NCBI GenBank assembly: GCA_003194525.1
Contig: NBIV01000093.1
Span: forward strand, 186,001 to 250,000
From: Gracilariopsis chorda
Lineage: Eukaryota; Rhodophyta; Florideophyceae; Gracilariales; Gracilariaceae
Reading direction: 5' to 3'
DNA: 64,000 bases
Position 1 is the stretch's first letter; each line of letters begins with the position of its first letter. This document shows positions 1-10,880 of this stretch, in pieces. The notes below the pieces were generated by a model, which searched no databases, was not told the DNA's origin, and saw only the letters and a program-made list of their open reading frames with translations. The translations under genes and the position numbers were made by a program.

Positions 1-308
1 GGTGTTCAAAAATGCAATTCCTTCCATGTTCTTCTTTCCAAAGCTAGTTGGTACAATTCCAGGTTCTATGGTTGAAACTGAAATGTGGTACAACAAATTA
101 GATGAAGAGTACCAGCGGGGTACTCTATTTTGATAAAATTTTTGTGGGAGTTCGGCGACGGCTCAAGCTGAACTGTTAAAGTTGGGTAACCACATGAGCC
201 TGGCCGCACTAAACCATCAGTGGCGCATGATAGCCAGACGTGCTACCCAGAACCAGTAGATAGACTTAGTCGCACGGCACACACGAGCTATTGCAGCCTG
301 AATAGTCT

Positions 309-683
309 ATAAGGATAAAGCTCCGCTCACCATCCTTGTCAGACGGTGAGGAAAAGGGAGAGGAATGGACCATCTCACGATCCTTGGGGATGGTGAGAAA
401 GCGTCCTGCCTTCTCACCATCCCCAAGGATGGTGTGATGGCTGCATACAATGCCGAATTCATGCGAGCATGTTAGGACTCTAAATACCGAGAAAGACGAC
501 TAGTTTCTTTCTCTCTGAGTATAGAAGGAGCGAACAGAGCTCAGCCTTCGCCTCTCGTCTGTTCCCCAATCCACTATTATCATCAACTCTACCTCTTTAA
601 GCAAAGGAATCATCCTTTTTGGGCCGCCCCTAGCTACCACTACAGGCCACCCCTTTTTTAACGTATTATTTCACGACATAGTC
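309..683. mobile_element. About 370-bp insertion within R1 copy 1
   Basis: Aligning R1 copy 1 with copy 2 leaves this block unmatched. The hexamer atagtc occurs at both junctions (around 303-308 and 679-684), which would fit a short target-site duplication. The block contains a strong stem-loop (381-429) and then a pyrimidine-rich half. No reading frame of note and no terminal inverted repeats were found. It may be a solo LTR, a SINE-like element or a non-autonomous DNA element. The family is unknown. Confidence 0.4.
381..429. repeat. Perfect 19-bp inverted repeat (stem-loop)
   Basis: The arms tccttggggatggtgagaa (381-399) and ttctcaccatccccaagga (411-429) are perfectly complementary around an 11-base loop. 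Complementarity continues outward to tcac/gtga with a small bulge. A third, partial copy of the motif (gctcaccatccttg) lies at 325-338. Confidence 0.8.
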
Positions 684-1129
684 CTATATAAACAAGAACA
701 CTGATTGTAGAAATCAAACGGAATTGCACTTAGCCATAAGGTGCATACCTTTACCATGCTGGGTCAGGGAGCGCTGCACCAAATCCGTTACGTGGAATAC
801 GTTTTAGCCCGCTCTAGAGCCATGGCCTAAGGCCATAGTAGCAGAGTGTCACTACCTCTCTATTATAATTGAATAAACTAGTACTCAAGTTAGCTATACA
901 CTCTAACCGACGTGGCATACTATAAAAAATCGGTTCAACGCTCGTTGCGCTGCCCACGTAGTTAGGTCTCACTTTATTACATGCGGCAACGGTACCTTCT
1001 GTTAAACATGGTTCCGTCAGCACGAGCAATGCTAGGAGCGATTGCATGAGGTATTGCACGTAGATGAGCCGTACGGAATGATCAGCATTACCCTTTACAC
1101 ATTGGTTTCAGCTACTCCAACCAGTAGCC

Positions 1130-1815
1130 GCAGCAACTGGCAAGAGATGCTGTCTTCGATCTTCGAAAGGTGAGAACTCTGGTCCGGAGGAAGGCGCTCC
1201 TTGTCAGATACAATTTGAAAGCCATGTCCAGTATCTTCGCAATCCAAAACGACGGTGCATGTAACGTACGGAATTTCCAGGCGATTTTGCTACTACCGAG
1301 GTATGTGTTTACCAGTTAGCTTCTTGTAATTACTTGCGGCTACTTGCATGGCTATCGTGCTCGGTAATACGTCGTCGTCTTCAATAAGATCCAGGCCAAA
1401 CGAAAAAGATGCTCTGTTGCCGTAAGAGCAGCAAAACGAACCCAACTGAGCCAGTTATATGGCAAGTGCACTACCCCCCGGGCTAGGTCAAGACCCTAGT
1501 CGATTCCATGCAGGTTTTCAGCTTACGAACCTTAGCTTTGCCAAGCGCTAGCTCCATCTTGGGAATAATAGCGGCAGAGGCCCTGGTCGGGTCTGGTTTA
1601 TAACATCTCGTCCTACAGTCGACACCTCTAATGGGGTCATGACAGGCGAGGAGGTAGTCGAAGTCAGTAATGCAGGGCGTGCAGATACTGTAAGATGTCA
1701 CAGCTAGAAGCTTTAGTTGATCGGTCAGGACGGCGATCCACAGCCCAAAGGTTTTCAATGACACAATGGCTTTCATGAAGCTTCTAGCTCGCACGCTGTA
1801 TCACAACGCCGAATA
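1130..1815. repeat. Unclassified dispersed repeat R2, copy 1
   Basis: This stretch aligns in the same orientation with 41025-41790. Anchors are actggca.gagatgct (1137/41025), tacgga..t/gtccagg with caccag shortly after, a ..gttatatgg block near 1455/41338, cgattcc.tgc.ggt.ttcagct near 1500/41393, and the end aagcttctag followed by cacgc near 1776/41745. Identity is moderate. On the minus strand both copies keep an open stretch after the aagcttctag block with a similar peptide pattern (..VSL....LW....D.LK), so a decayed coding segment is possible. Homology may continue weakly toward 2150, where caagtaaaggt-like sequence recurs near 42535. Family unknown. Confidence 0.6.
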
Positions 1816-2603
1816 AGGGAGGTGATATTCAACAACCCACTGCGATAAATAGAGAAAGAGGAATTGGTGCTGAAAGCTGCAAGTTTGCCCTGTGGTAAAC
1901 GGTAACAGCGTGAGGTGGAGTGCCGTTGTCACACAAAATGCCGGGTGTAGAACCCAAGAAAAAAAAACGCACCAACAATTTCGCCCAGAAATGAGCCTTG
2001 AGAAAGGGCGGGGGTGGTATTTTGTACGAGGCCGAGGGGTAAGCCATGTTGCCAAGTGAGAGTGCGCACAGTTGCAAAAGGCGTCAAGCGTAAGCTTGGG
2101 CACAGGTGCAAAAGGCGGCCAGCGTAAGCACAAGTAAAGGCTAGATCGATATCCAAGGGGAAGCAGCCTGGAGTTCTTCCGCCCACAACCAGAGCACTGG
2201 GAAGAGAGCAATGCAGATAGGCTGCATTGCGGGGGCTGTGCAGCAGATGGGTGGTATTTCACAGGTCTTGCAAGCGAAAAGAGATCGGGTGCTGAGCAAA
2301 ACCAGAGCGAGAGGGCATGAGGCCGGGGGAAAGGAAGTTCTGGAGGTTAGTGGCGTGGAAGAGAAGAAGGAGAAGTGAGCAGACGGGAAAGCGCATGCCA
2401 AGCTGGCCCGCAAGAGGGTCTGGACGGAAAGGACAACGCAAAAGGCGCAGCCAGGAAGCGCCATAGGCGCGGTTGTCAAGGCGAATGAGGAGAGCAGTGC
2501 GTGATGACTCTTTCGGAATGTTGGCGTGAGGTTGGGTTGAACAGTGATTGCAAGAGATCACTGAACGGTCAACTGCCAGCGTGAGCTGCAGCGGAGGTGG
2601 TAA
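1816..2603. other. Purine-rich stretch with no supported gene
   Basis: The plus strand is purine-rich, so several overlapping open frames appear on the minus strand (for example 1801-2262 and 2259-2678). Their translations are low in complexity, mutually overlapping and match no family I know. The corresponding area of the second R2 copy (41790-42655) has the same base skew but only weak recognisable similarity. I see no gene here. Confidence 0.5.
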
Positions 2604-5600
2604 TAAAGGCGAGACATCCAAATCGTGATCAAGTAACAGGTTATGGGCCCAGAACGCTAACCAATGCACTTTTTCCATCCCAATCAGCGCCTGTTTCTAA
2701 GTAATCTGTCTCTTCGTTGTTTTATTTTACTTACCCCAAGCCATTTGTTGGCGTATTATTTGAAGATGAGTCAAGAATGGGATGGCCATACGTCCGTCGT
2801 TGATGTGAATAAGATTCTTCTACTGTTGTGGACTTCAACAAACTACTTTCTCTGGTAACGTAAGGTCGAATTGGTATTGCACAGCAAAGAACTTTGGAGC
2901 ATTGTAGATTGGTCCGAACCGCAGCGAGAGGATGTTAGTGACAAAGATTTGAAGTTTAATTGTCGGAAGGAAGCGGCGCTATCCATCATACTTCTTTTGG
3001 TTCATGAATCATGCGTTGCGCCTTTAATGGACATGCAGGACCCCTTCATTATCTGGAAGTCCCTCAAAGAACGGCATCAGGCCGTATCGCAGGCTAGAAA
3101 GGACGGTCTACTGGATCGCTACCTGGCGATAAAGATGAAGCCTAGTGAAACTGTGCTTGAGTTTAGGGCTCGTTTATCGGAAATGGAATCTCAACTTAGC
3201 CGGATTGGGTACATAGCTTCTGAGTCAGAGCAGCTGCGTGCCTTGCTGCGGGGTTTACGTGATAAATTTGATGTAACTGCTGAAGTAATCCGTTAAATAG
3301 ACAAGTCTTTGCCTGAATCTCTTGCACTTCTCGTATCGAAAGAGCAACTCTCCTGACGACTTCCGAAGCGAATAGCAGCTGTTTGAAGGCTTTGAACACA
3401 CGTCAAAGTCAATGACGAAGTTTACGACCAAAGTTCATTACTGTGGAAGGCCTAGTCACAAGAAATTCAATTGCTATGACAACCCGGAGAGCAGGAAATA
3501 TCTCCCGCGCAAACATGAGGATGTTGATCGGTCCAGAGATGTTGAGAATGTGTAGAACGTTGCCAGAGCGCTAGTCGTCCGAGAAGAAGGTTTCGGACTC
3601 AATTCAAAGTGGTTCATCGACTCTGGAGCACCCACGCATATATGAAATGACAGATCACTGTTCATGGGATTGAAGAGATGTATTCGTGATAGTGTTGAGG
3701 TGGGGGATAAAAGGCAAATACCAGATTATGGTAAGGAAAACATAAATGCTACTGCTATCATGCAAGGGAGGAAGAGTTTTGTAACTCTCACAGACATGCT
3801 GTATGTTCCTGGCTTGAAGCTCAACCTCCTGTCAGTAGGGTGCATAAGGAGAAAGGGGTTCTTCATAACTTTTAGGAGTGACGAACGAAATGGGTATGAA
3901 ACGTGCACTGTGGCCGATCCTGAGACGAACAAAGTTTGCCTTATGGGCATAGAGTGCAAGCGTACGGGAATTTATGACGCGTTGCTCAAACTTTCTTATC
4001 CTGCATTTGAGTCGAAATCTCTTGAGTCGGAGGCGAAGATACTGGAATCGAGGTTGTGGCACAACCATCTAGGTCACTCATCTGAAGACCAACTTCGCTA
4101 AATTGTTACAATTGTTGATGGTATGTCTCAATGGAGTTACCAAGTGGGGAATTTGTGATAACTGCAACACATCAAAGTCCGAGCGAGACACCAGATTTCC
4201 AAGCCAGAACAGGTCATGAATCTCGGAATCATGGAGACTTCGTACAAACTGACGTCGTTGGACCGACGCGCACTTCATCTGTGGGAGGAGCACATTATTA
4301 CAGCTTTATGAGGATTCGAGTGCCTAATCGATAGTGCCGGTTCTCCACAGGCGTTCTGACGTATCATAGGCTGTGAACCAGATGATGACTGAACTCGAAA
4401 CATCACTTGGAAAGCGTCCGAAGGCGATCAGGTTTGATGAAACAAATGAATATCTTTCAAGTGCGTTGCAGCACTGGCTTTCCCAACGGCGCACTTGGAG
4501 TGAACCTGTGGCCCCTTACAGCCTTGAGTCGAATAGAAAGGCTGAGACACTGAAATGTACGCTAAATGATGCTGCAAAGACAATGCTAATGTCCCTCTAG
4601 CCGGTCATTGGATGAAACTCCATCTGACCTGAAGTGGTAAATACGGCAAACTACCTCAAGTATTTTACGTACACGTCTGCATAGGGGAATTGTAATCCCC
4701 ATGGAACAGTGCTCAACGTTGGTCCTGATGTTTCTGACATCAAGGTGTTTGGTGCACTTGCGTATGTTGACATTCCGAAGAAGAAACAAAAAGAGATGTT
4801 CAGTCCAAGAGCGAGGAAATGTATACTGGTCGGATTCGAAAGAGGCAACTCCTATCGAATCTTTAGTCCAGAGATTTCTACCTTCTTCGTATCTAGAGAT
4901 GTCCAGTTTAATGAGTGATAGCTTGGGTGGCCAACCAGTACACCGACAGATGAGATGACAAGTATTTCAGATTTCTTCGTTGTAGGTGAAGAAGATACCC
5001 TTAATGAAGATAATAGCCATACTGGACAGGATGGAAAGTTTTCTACTGCAAACGAAGGTCATATGGCTGAAGTTAAAGCTGAACCCATGGAACTGGAGTT
5101 CTTGGATGAGTTTGGTAATGTTGACCCTGAACTGGTCATTCACTATCCAACAGAATGAAGAAAATCGGGCAGAATTCGTAGTACCTTAGAGAGTTACACA
5201 TCAGATGCCCTGTTGTCCATTCAACTTCACTGTATGATGGGAAAAAGTGGTTCAGATCTGCCGCGCTCTTACGAAGAAGCCATGTACAGAAAGGAACGAG
5301 AACAGTGGTATCATGCAATGAAAAGTGAGATGAACAATCTTAGGCAAAGAAGAGTCATAGAACTTGTTGGCCTACCTCACAGTTCTCGCCCCACTCCGTG
5401 TAGGTGGGTTTAAGATCGCAAGCATGATAAAATCGGTCGCATTAAAAGGCAAAAGGCTCGCGCTGTAGCAAAAGGATTCATGCAGCATTATGGTGTATAG
5501 ACTATTCTGATGTTTTTGCACAGCGGTGAAGTATACCACAGTCCGAATGTTCTTCGCGCTCATTGTGGATCAACTTATGTTCTTCATGTGGTGAGATATC

Positions 5601-7019
5601 AAGGATACATTTCCATACGGGACATTAGATCAAGAATTGTACATGCAGCAACCTCGTGGATTTGAGTTTCAGGGTCATAACCATTTTGTATATCGGGGAA
5701 CAAAGGCGATTTATTGCCTAAGCAAGCTTCAAGGGGTTCTCGAAAGTTCTTGCATCCACTTTTAATCAACCTTGGCGGTACTCTCTCTGTTAGCGAACCA
5801 TCCTTATAGCTGGTCAAGGATAAAGACAGGATTGTTATGGTGCTTGCTGTGTACTTCGATGATGTTCGTATTGCGTAATGTAGTGAAGATCACATGCTCA
5901 GGTTTGTGTAAAGGTTTCCAACCATGTCTAACGTCGAGTACAGACGGATAAAAGTGAGGTTCTGGGCTTGGTCATTGAGAGAGGTTTTGTTCGGCCGTGA
6001 AGATCAATAATGCTCCATTAATCGAAGACGTTCTCGATCATTTTGGTATTGTTGATCAGAACGGGCGTTGCGGGCACGCGGCCGTCGAGGCGCAGGCAAA
6101 AGAGCAGGCAAAAGGACGTAGGAAGCTTCTCCTAGGATTCCTCCAACTTTTCAGCTTCTGACTCTGGAGTCGGGTATTTATTCTGCCTCGTTCGGGCGTT
6201 TTTTCCCCAAAAAAATTCCTTCCTCTTTGGGGTGCGCCACCCATCTACTTTGGGTGCGCTGTAAATTGAGTAGGCTGCAATCTACTGAAAACGATGCTAA
6301 TACGTGACGAAAACCGCCATCTACGCAGCTGCGTAGGCTGCCATCAACAGGTATGGAGCACTTTTCAGGCGTTGCGAATCTCATGGTTCCAGATACCAAG
6401 GTACAAGCTGCAGGGAAGGATGAAAGACTTGCTGATATCCCTTATCGCGAGCTTGGTGGATTACTTTTGCATTTGAGTAACACTGGCAGACCTGAAAATG
6501 CCTTCGAAGTTGGCTATCTATCACGTTTTCTTCCCAAGTTCCGTAGTAACCACTGGAAGGCCGCGAAGAAAGTGCTGCAGTACCTGAAGGGAACAAAGTT
6601 TGTGGGACTTTTTTTCAGAAGAAGAATTGTGTATTCGTTGGATACAGTGATGCACACTTTGTCGGTGATCTACTGGACCTAACATCGACTAGTGGTTTCG
6701 CATTTCTATATTCCGGTGCTGCTATCTCCTGGAAGTCGAAAAAGCAGTCCATATTAGCGCAGTCTACAGTAGAAGTGGATTATGTTGCGATGGAATATGC
6801 AGTTCGAGAGTGTATGTAGCTGCGTGGTCTTTTACAGTCCACGAAAAAAGAAAAGCAACAAACCATTCCTGTTCCGTAATGCGTAGAGCGTAGTCGCCCG
6901 CCTGCCACAAAGCACCTCATATGAAAGGGCGTTAAAACCTCTCAAGCAAGCGTACATGAATTGTGGCCATACGGAGAGCAATTGCACGTCGTCTAATAAA
7001 CAATCCTAGATGCCTTTTT

Positions 7020-8229
7020 CAGACCGCGAAATATAAACGCTTACACTTTACTGATCGTCCCGTAGCGCACAAATATCAATAGTTTGTGGCGTCTCCTTTG
7101 GCATCTATAACAGCCAAAAGGCGACGCTTCAGACTATTGTAGAGCTTGAGCAAGTAATCAGTAGAGAGTTCGTCCCAGACTTTGACCATTGTAGCTTTCA
7201 GTTCATCAGTACTCTCGAACTGATTATAGCCACAATAGACCTTCCTTTCCATCTCTCCCCAGACATTTTCAATAATATTTAGATCTGGGGACTTAGCCGG
7301 CCACGGTAACGTCCGCATGCTATTATCTGACAGCCAACCACGGGTTAAGTTTGCGGTATGTATAGAATCATTATCCTGCTGAAAAATATACGGATGGGAT
7401 TCTCCAAAAAACTCTATCACAAAAGGCAGTAAGCCATCCTTTAAAGTCCTGCAATACTTCTCTGCATTCTGCTTGCCATCAATGAACATCAATTTGGAAA
7501 CACCGTAAAGAGATATAGCACCCCAAACCATGACCGACCCCCCACCATTTTGCCTTGTCGAGACGCGACGAGCATCTTTCCTTAAATCGTGCCAGTAGAA
7601 CGCTAAACCATCGGGCCCATCTACATTGAACTTCTTTCCTTCAGAAGAAACCACTTTTATCCAGAAAGAATCACCTTTGCTTATTTGCCTGCGTGCCCAC
7701 TTCAGTCGATTTTCGCGGTGTGTAGAAGTCATTCGTAGAGCTGTCAGAAGTTTTCGGTACTTCAAGTGGGGTGTGCTGCGTAAGATTTGTTGAATCCGGC
7801 GCCCTCCAACCTTCAAATTCAGACGGGTTTTAAGCGCATAGGCACTATAATTTCCAGTAAAGGCCAGTCTAATGAGAAGACGCTTACTCGTCTCCGTTAG
7901 CTTAAGAGCATTTTTAGGTGCTACGGTACTGGTTCGACTGTGATGGCGCTTCAGAAAACGAGATATTGTTGATGTCGCTCGGTTGAGCTGCTCTGCAATG
8001 GTTCTAAGTGGTACGTGCTCGCTGTACAAAGCGAGAATTTGGCCTTCCTCAAAGTCAGAGAGGTGGCCTGGTGGTGCCATTGATAATAAAGATGTAACTT
8101 GTTTGAGACGTTCACGGTATGCACTCATGTGATGAGGGCATTTGTGAAGAGTTTGGGTGTTCAAGTATTGGTAATTTGGTGGCAAGCTCAAGAGCAATAA
8201 TTTGTTAGCGTTTGTTTTTCGCCTGCTTG
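7020..8229 (-). mobile_element. Tc1-like DNA transposon inserted in the Copia fossil
   Basis: A Tc1-type transposase frame is flanked by short imperfect inverted repeats. The left repeat gcgaaatataaacgcttacac (7026-7046) matches the reverse complement of the right one at 8202-8222 (gcgaaaaacaaacgctaaca) at about 17 of 20 positions. The exact ends are uncertain. The right end may follow the TA at 8230-8231, as Tc1 elements target TA. The Copia RNase H reading stops near 6870 and resumes near 8450, so 6880-7019 and 8230-8450 hold additional sequence that I cannot assign. Confidence 0.75.
7076..8197 (-). CDS. Tc1/mariner-superfamily transposase, open frame with altered catalytic residue
   Basis: Cut-and-paste transposase of 373 codons in one uninterrupted frame. 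Residues 43-85 form the paired-like helix-turn-helix (EEGQILALYSE.V.LRTIAEQLNRATSTISRFLK). The DDE catalytic core spans about 175-360. The second Asp lies in FQQDND (D275) and the Glu in PDLNIIENVWG (E310), with 34 residues between them, the DD34E spacing of Tc1 elements. The first acidic residue sits where Tc1 relatives read SDEKKFNLDGPDG; here the text is SSEGKKFNVDGPDG, so the expected Asp appears to be Glu (E186). If that alignment holds, the protein is probably inactive despite the open frame. Tc1 transposases are usually about 340 residues, so Met24 or Met40 may be the true start. Confidence 0.85.
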   Translation of the reverse strand: MLLSLPPNYQYLNTQTLHKCPHHMSAYRERLKQVTSLLSMAPPGHLSDFEEGQILALYSEHVPLRTIAEQLNRATSTISRFLKRHHSRTSTVAPKNALKLTETSKRLLIRLAFTGNYSAYALKTRLNLKVGGRRIQQILRSTPHLKYRKLLTALRMTSTHRENRLKWARRQISKGDSFWIKVVSSEGKKFNVDGPDGLAFYWHDLRKDARRVSTRQNGGGSVMVWGAISLYGVSKLMFIDGKQNAEKYCRTLKDGLLPFVIEFFGESHPYIFQQDNDSIHTANLTRGWLSDNSMRTLPWPAKSPDLNIIENVWGEMERKVYCGYNQFESTDELKATMVKVWDELSTDYLLKLYNSLKRRLLAVIDAKGDATNY

Positions 8230-8703
8230 TACGCGCCTTTTTTGGTAAACCGCCGGTTGTATTAGAAATGAATGAGCTTTTCTATATACAGACACATGAC
8301 TTTAGTTAACGAATACGGAGCTTTTACTAGATGGATAACAACAATCAATTGGGCGAAGTATGGTGTAGTCGGGGAGTATGCAATAGATGTTGCGTTTTTA
8401 TTTTCGCGCACTGTATTCGAGTTTGAAGTTGGAAGCCAGAATGGCATTGTTATCTACGGTGAGAAGCAAGGCATGTTTGCTCTTTCGCGGAAAAATTCAT
8501 GTAATGAACGAACAAAGCATATCGATGTTCATTATCATTTTGTACGCGACCATGTTCTGAAGGAGAATATGACTTTGAAGTATGTGCAGACGGACTTAAT
8601 GGCTGCTGATCTAATCACAAAGGGCTTATCGTCTGTGGTTCACAAACGTCATTGAAAGAAATTGGGAATCACGATTGAATGAGTAGTTTAGAATGAGAGG
8701 ATG

Positions 8704-8929
8704 TGTTGACAAAAGTTGATGACAGGTTACGTTCTAATCACTTAAGATGAATTGTGGAGTACAGGAGAATAATATCGTTCTCTTCTTTATATAGTTACAG
8801 AGACTTGAATTGTTCATGTCAAGCTTACAGACCAGTTTGGACATGAAGTCGTATTTCTTCTCTACCTAAAGCCAAGCCAACAGTCTGCCCAGTGTAAAGG
8901 CGAGACATTCAAGTCGTGATCAAGTAACA
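8704..8929 (+). repeat. 3' LTR of the Copia fossil
   Basis: This 226-bp segment begins tgttgac and ends agtaaca, preceded by a purine-rich tract (gaatgagaggatg). Its last 35 bases recur at 2604-2638 (taaaggcgagacat.caa.tcg and onward). TG...CA ends and position directly after the RNase H region fit a Copia LTR. Confidence 0.65.
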
Positions 8930-9904
8930 GGTCCCAAAGCATGGATGGACAATGTCGCTCCACAGAGAGCTGTGTGTTGTGTCACGCAACGAACTACAAC
9001 CGCGTAGGACTGTCGTCAACTACGAGGCAAGTATGGTTTATGTTACGTGGTTACCTTTTTGCTAACATGAAAGGGAAGGAAAGGTAAGGCTTCCTTAAGT
9101 AGCTACCGAAAGTCTGAAGACCATTCGGTAAGGGCCTACTGACAGATACAAGTGGAGTGGTCACTTGCCGTGACCGTTACATCATCAGACAAACGGGTAT
9201 TTCTTGAGGGTCCGAGAGAAGAGAGTGTTTGTGCCACTACCAAATGGCAGGGAACGAGTACTATGCATTGATAATATTAATACACATGACCTGACGGAAG
9301 AAGTACAGGAAGCATTAGAAGTAAGTAATACAGCAATTCGTTTCTTTCCGTTTAAAAGAACAACGTTTTTCTAACCTGCGGACAGTTTTGTTATTCAAGA
9401 GCTCAAATTATATTGGCGGAAGGAGTGAGACAACTAAAAAATGAAAATGTTAGACAGTAATATGTGGTCGGATGGGCTAAGGTTTCTGGAAAGTTATAAA
9501 ACCCTCGAAAGCGACACTTTGTCAAGCTTGCCTCTCAATCGGTTCGTGCTGTTGGTGCGCAGATGAGTAAGGATAGAGTATTGCACGCTTGCAAGTCGCT
9601 GATAAGATTTGGCATGGCCTTAAATTTGAATGGACAGTGGGAGAAGGGACAGTTATTCCCTGAATTGCAAGCGATTGTGAACAAGTATCGTGCGAAATTT
9701 GACGGGGAGGTTGTTGGTTCCAGCTTTTAGGTCAGAGTTTACATCCACACTATTACCGTCAGTATCATTTAGTGTGGGCCTCATTAATAAACCCACAACC
9801 AATTTAGTGTGGTTACCGAAACAGTATAGCCCACACTAATTTTCATGAGGTGGGTAAGAAAAATCAATTCAGAACTAGTGTGGGCCACGCTAGTCACAAT
9901 GATC
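8930..9904. other. Intergenic stretch with a cluster of palindromes
   Basis: No supported reading frame. Near the right end the word tagtgtgg recurs. An 11-bp perfect inverted repeat (ttagtgtgggc at 9769-9779, gcccacactaa at 9829-9839) and a 21-bp near-palindrome (9874-9894, actag..gtgggccac..ctagt) lie just upstream of the FG-GAP pseudogene. They could be a small foldback element or the remains of regulatory sequence. Confidence 0.5.
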
Positions 9905-10880
9905 ACCCATGACCACCTCTCGAGCACATCCAGCCCCCAGGAAGACTCTCCCTAAACCCCGATTCGCAAGGTGCTTAGGCCGTGAACTACGACAAGACCC
10001 AATCATTTCTGAGCTTAACGACAGCACACTACTGACCCAGCACAACAATCTACAACCAGCAGATACCACTTTACTCACACCCGTCGCAGCCATAGAATCC
10101 ATTAAAACCCCCAAAGCCCGAAAGTTGTGGCTCCATTCAAGTTTGAAGACATATCCGACTTGGTGTTACCGAAAAAATTGGATCGAAGGGAAGGCTTTGC
10201 AAGTGCTGAAATCGACTTTGACAATGACGGAGATTTCGATCTGTACGTGGTGCGTCGGACGCTTCCGTGGCCTACTGAAGCGGCTTTCGACGACTACTTG
10301 CTAAAAACAGGAACGAGACGCCCGTTGAGGTTGGAGCGTAAGCTGGAAATCTGAGGAATACAGTGTCTCTGGGAATTACGGTTTTAGTAATTTCAACAAC
10401 GACAGTAGTGCAGCACAAATCATCTGATATCTTCCTGCTGAACGTGGAAACGGAACGTTCTCCGCAGTGCACGGCTTCATAAAGCGCGAGAGAAGGGATG
10501 TAGCGGCGGTTGACTACCACATGGACGGGAGGGTGGACTTGATGTACGGCGCAGGCGACCACGATGAACCGTTGGGCAGGTACATGATACTGAAGAACTC
10601 CATGGCGATGAATGGGAGCACAGCGAATAAGTACTTTCATGTGCGGGTAAAGAACGCGGGGGAAGGGAATTGCACGACGCTGGATACGATGGTGGAGGTG
10701 CACTTGTGGGACGGGAGCGTGTGCGACAATACGTTGGTTGCAGGGCGACGGGGTGGCGCTCTTGTATTTGGAGACGTTTCACTTCGGACTGTACGAGGTT
10801 GACTAGGCGCCCAAAGTGGTCGTGACGTATGTGAACTGCTTTGTAGACGAGGTGCGCGACGTGAGCGGTGGACACCTGGC
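9905..10880 (+). pseudogene. FG-GAP / UnbV-ASPIC domain protein, decayed host gene
   Basis: Three plus-strand frames carry consecutive parts of one protein family. Around 10127-10330 the text reads APFKFEDISDLVLPKK, then the calcium-loop motif of FG-GAP/VCBS repeats (DFDNDGDFDLYVVR), then YLLKNRNETPVEVG in the next frame. Around 10365-10800 it continues with GNYGFSNFNND, RGNGTFSAVHG, a second loop (AAVDYHMDGRVDLMYG) and the YFHVRVKN..EG..TTLDTMVEVHLWDG block typical of UnbV/ASPIC modules. Frame changes near 10130 and 10305-10330 and an in-frame stop near 10420 show that the copy is not functional. Members of this family are extracellular or surface proteins built from beta-propeller repeats. 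A signal peptide could not be confirmed. The 5' end is uncertain. Confidence 0.6.

Larger units (their letters stand above)
1..1005. repeat. Unclassified dispersed repeat R1, copy 1
   Basis: The opening of the window matches 23803-24460 in the same order and orientation. Shared blocks include the start (ggtgttc..aaaat then cttctttcca), a stretch around 195-310, the block around 715-775 ending in gagcgct.cacc, and 780-1000, which ends in tcactttattaca. Divergence is high, roughly a quarter to a third of positions by eye. No coding potential or protein homology was recognised in either copy. The repeat may extend beyond the left edge. This copy holds an extra block of about 370 bp (309-683) that the other copy lacks. 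It could be a non-autonomous transposon or the non-coding end of a larger element. Confidence 0.6.
2604..8929 (+). mobile_element. Ty1/Copia-type LTR retrotransposon fossil with a Tc1-like element inside
   Basis: Copia domain order is readable on the plus strand. A gag (UBN2-like) segment lies at 2870-3300 and a protease with the gag-pre-integrase motif (WHNHLGH) at 3600-4100. Integrase core remnants follow at 4230-4600, reverse transcriptase at 5270-6680 and RNase H split around the inserted DNA (to about 6870, then 8450-8655; KHIDVHYHFVRDHV). The 3' LTR is 8704-8929 (TG...CA), after a purine-rich tract. A 35-bp match to its end lies at 2604-2638. A block of about 285 bp (6061-6345) is foreign to the Copia frame and looks like a further insertion. 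The element is old and broken in many places. Confidence 0.85.

Noticed and set aside
1801-2678. Long overlapping minus-strand frames in the purine-rich stretch
   Set aside because: Caused by base skew. The frames overlap one another and show no recognisable domain.
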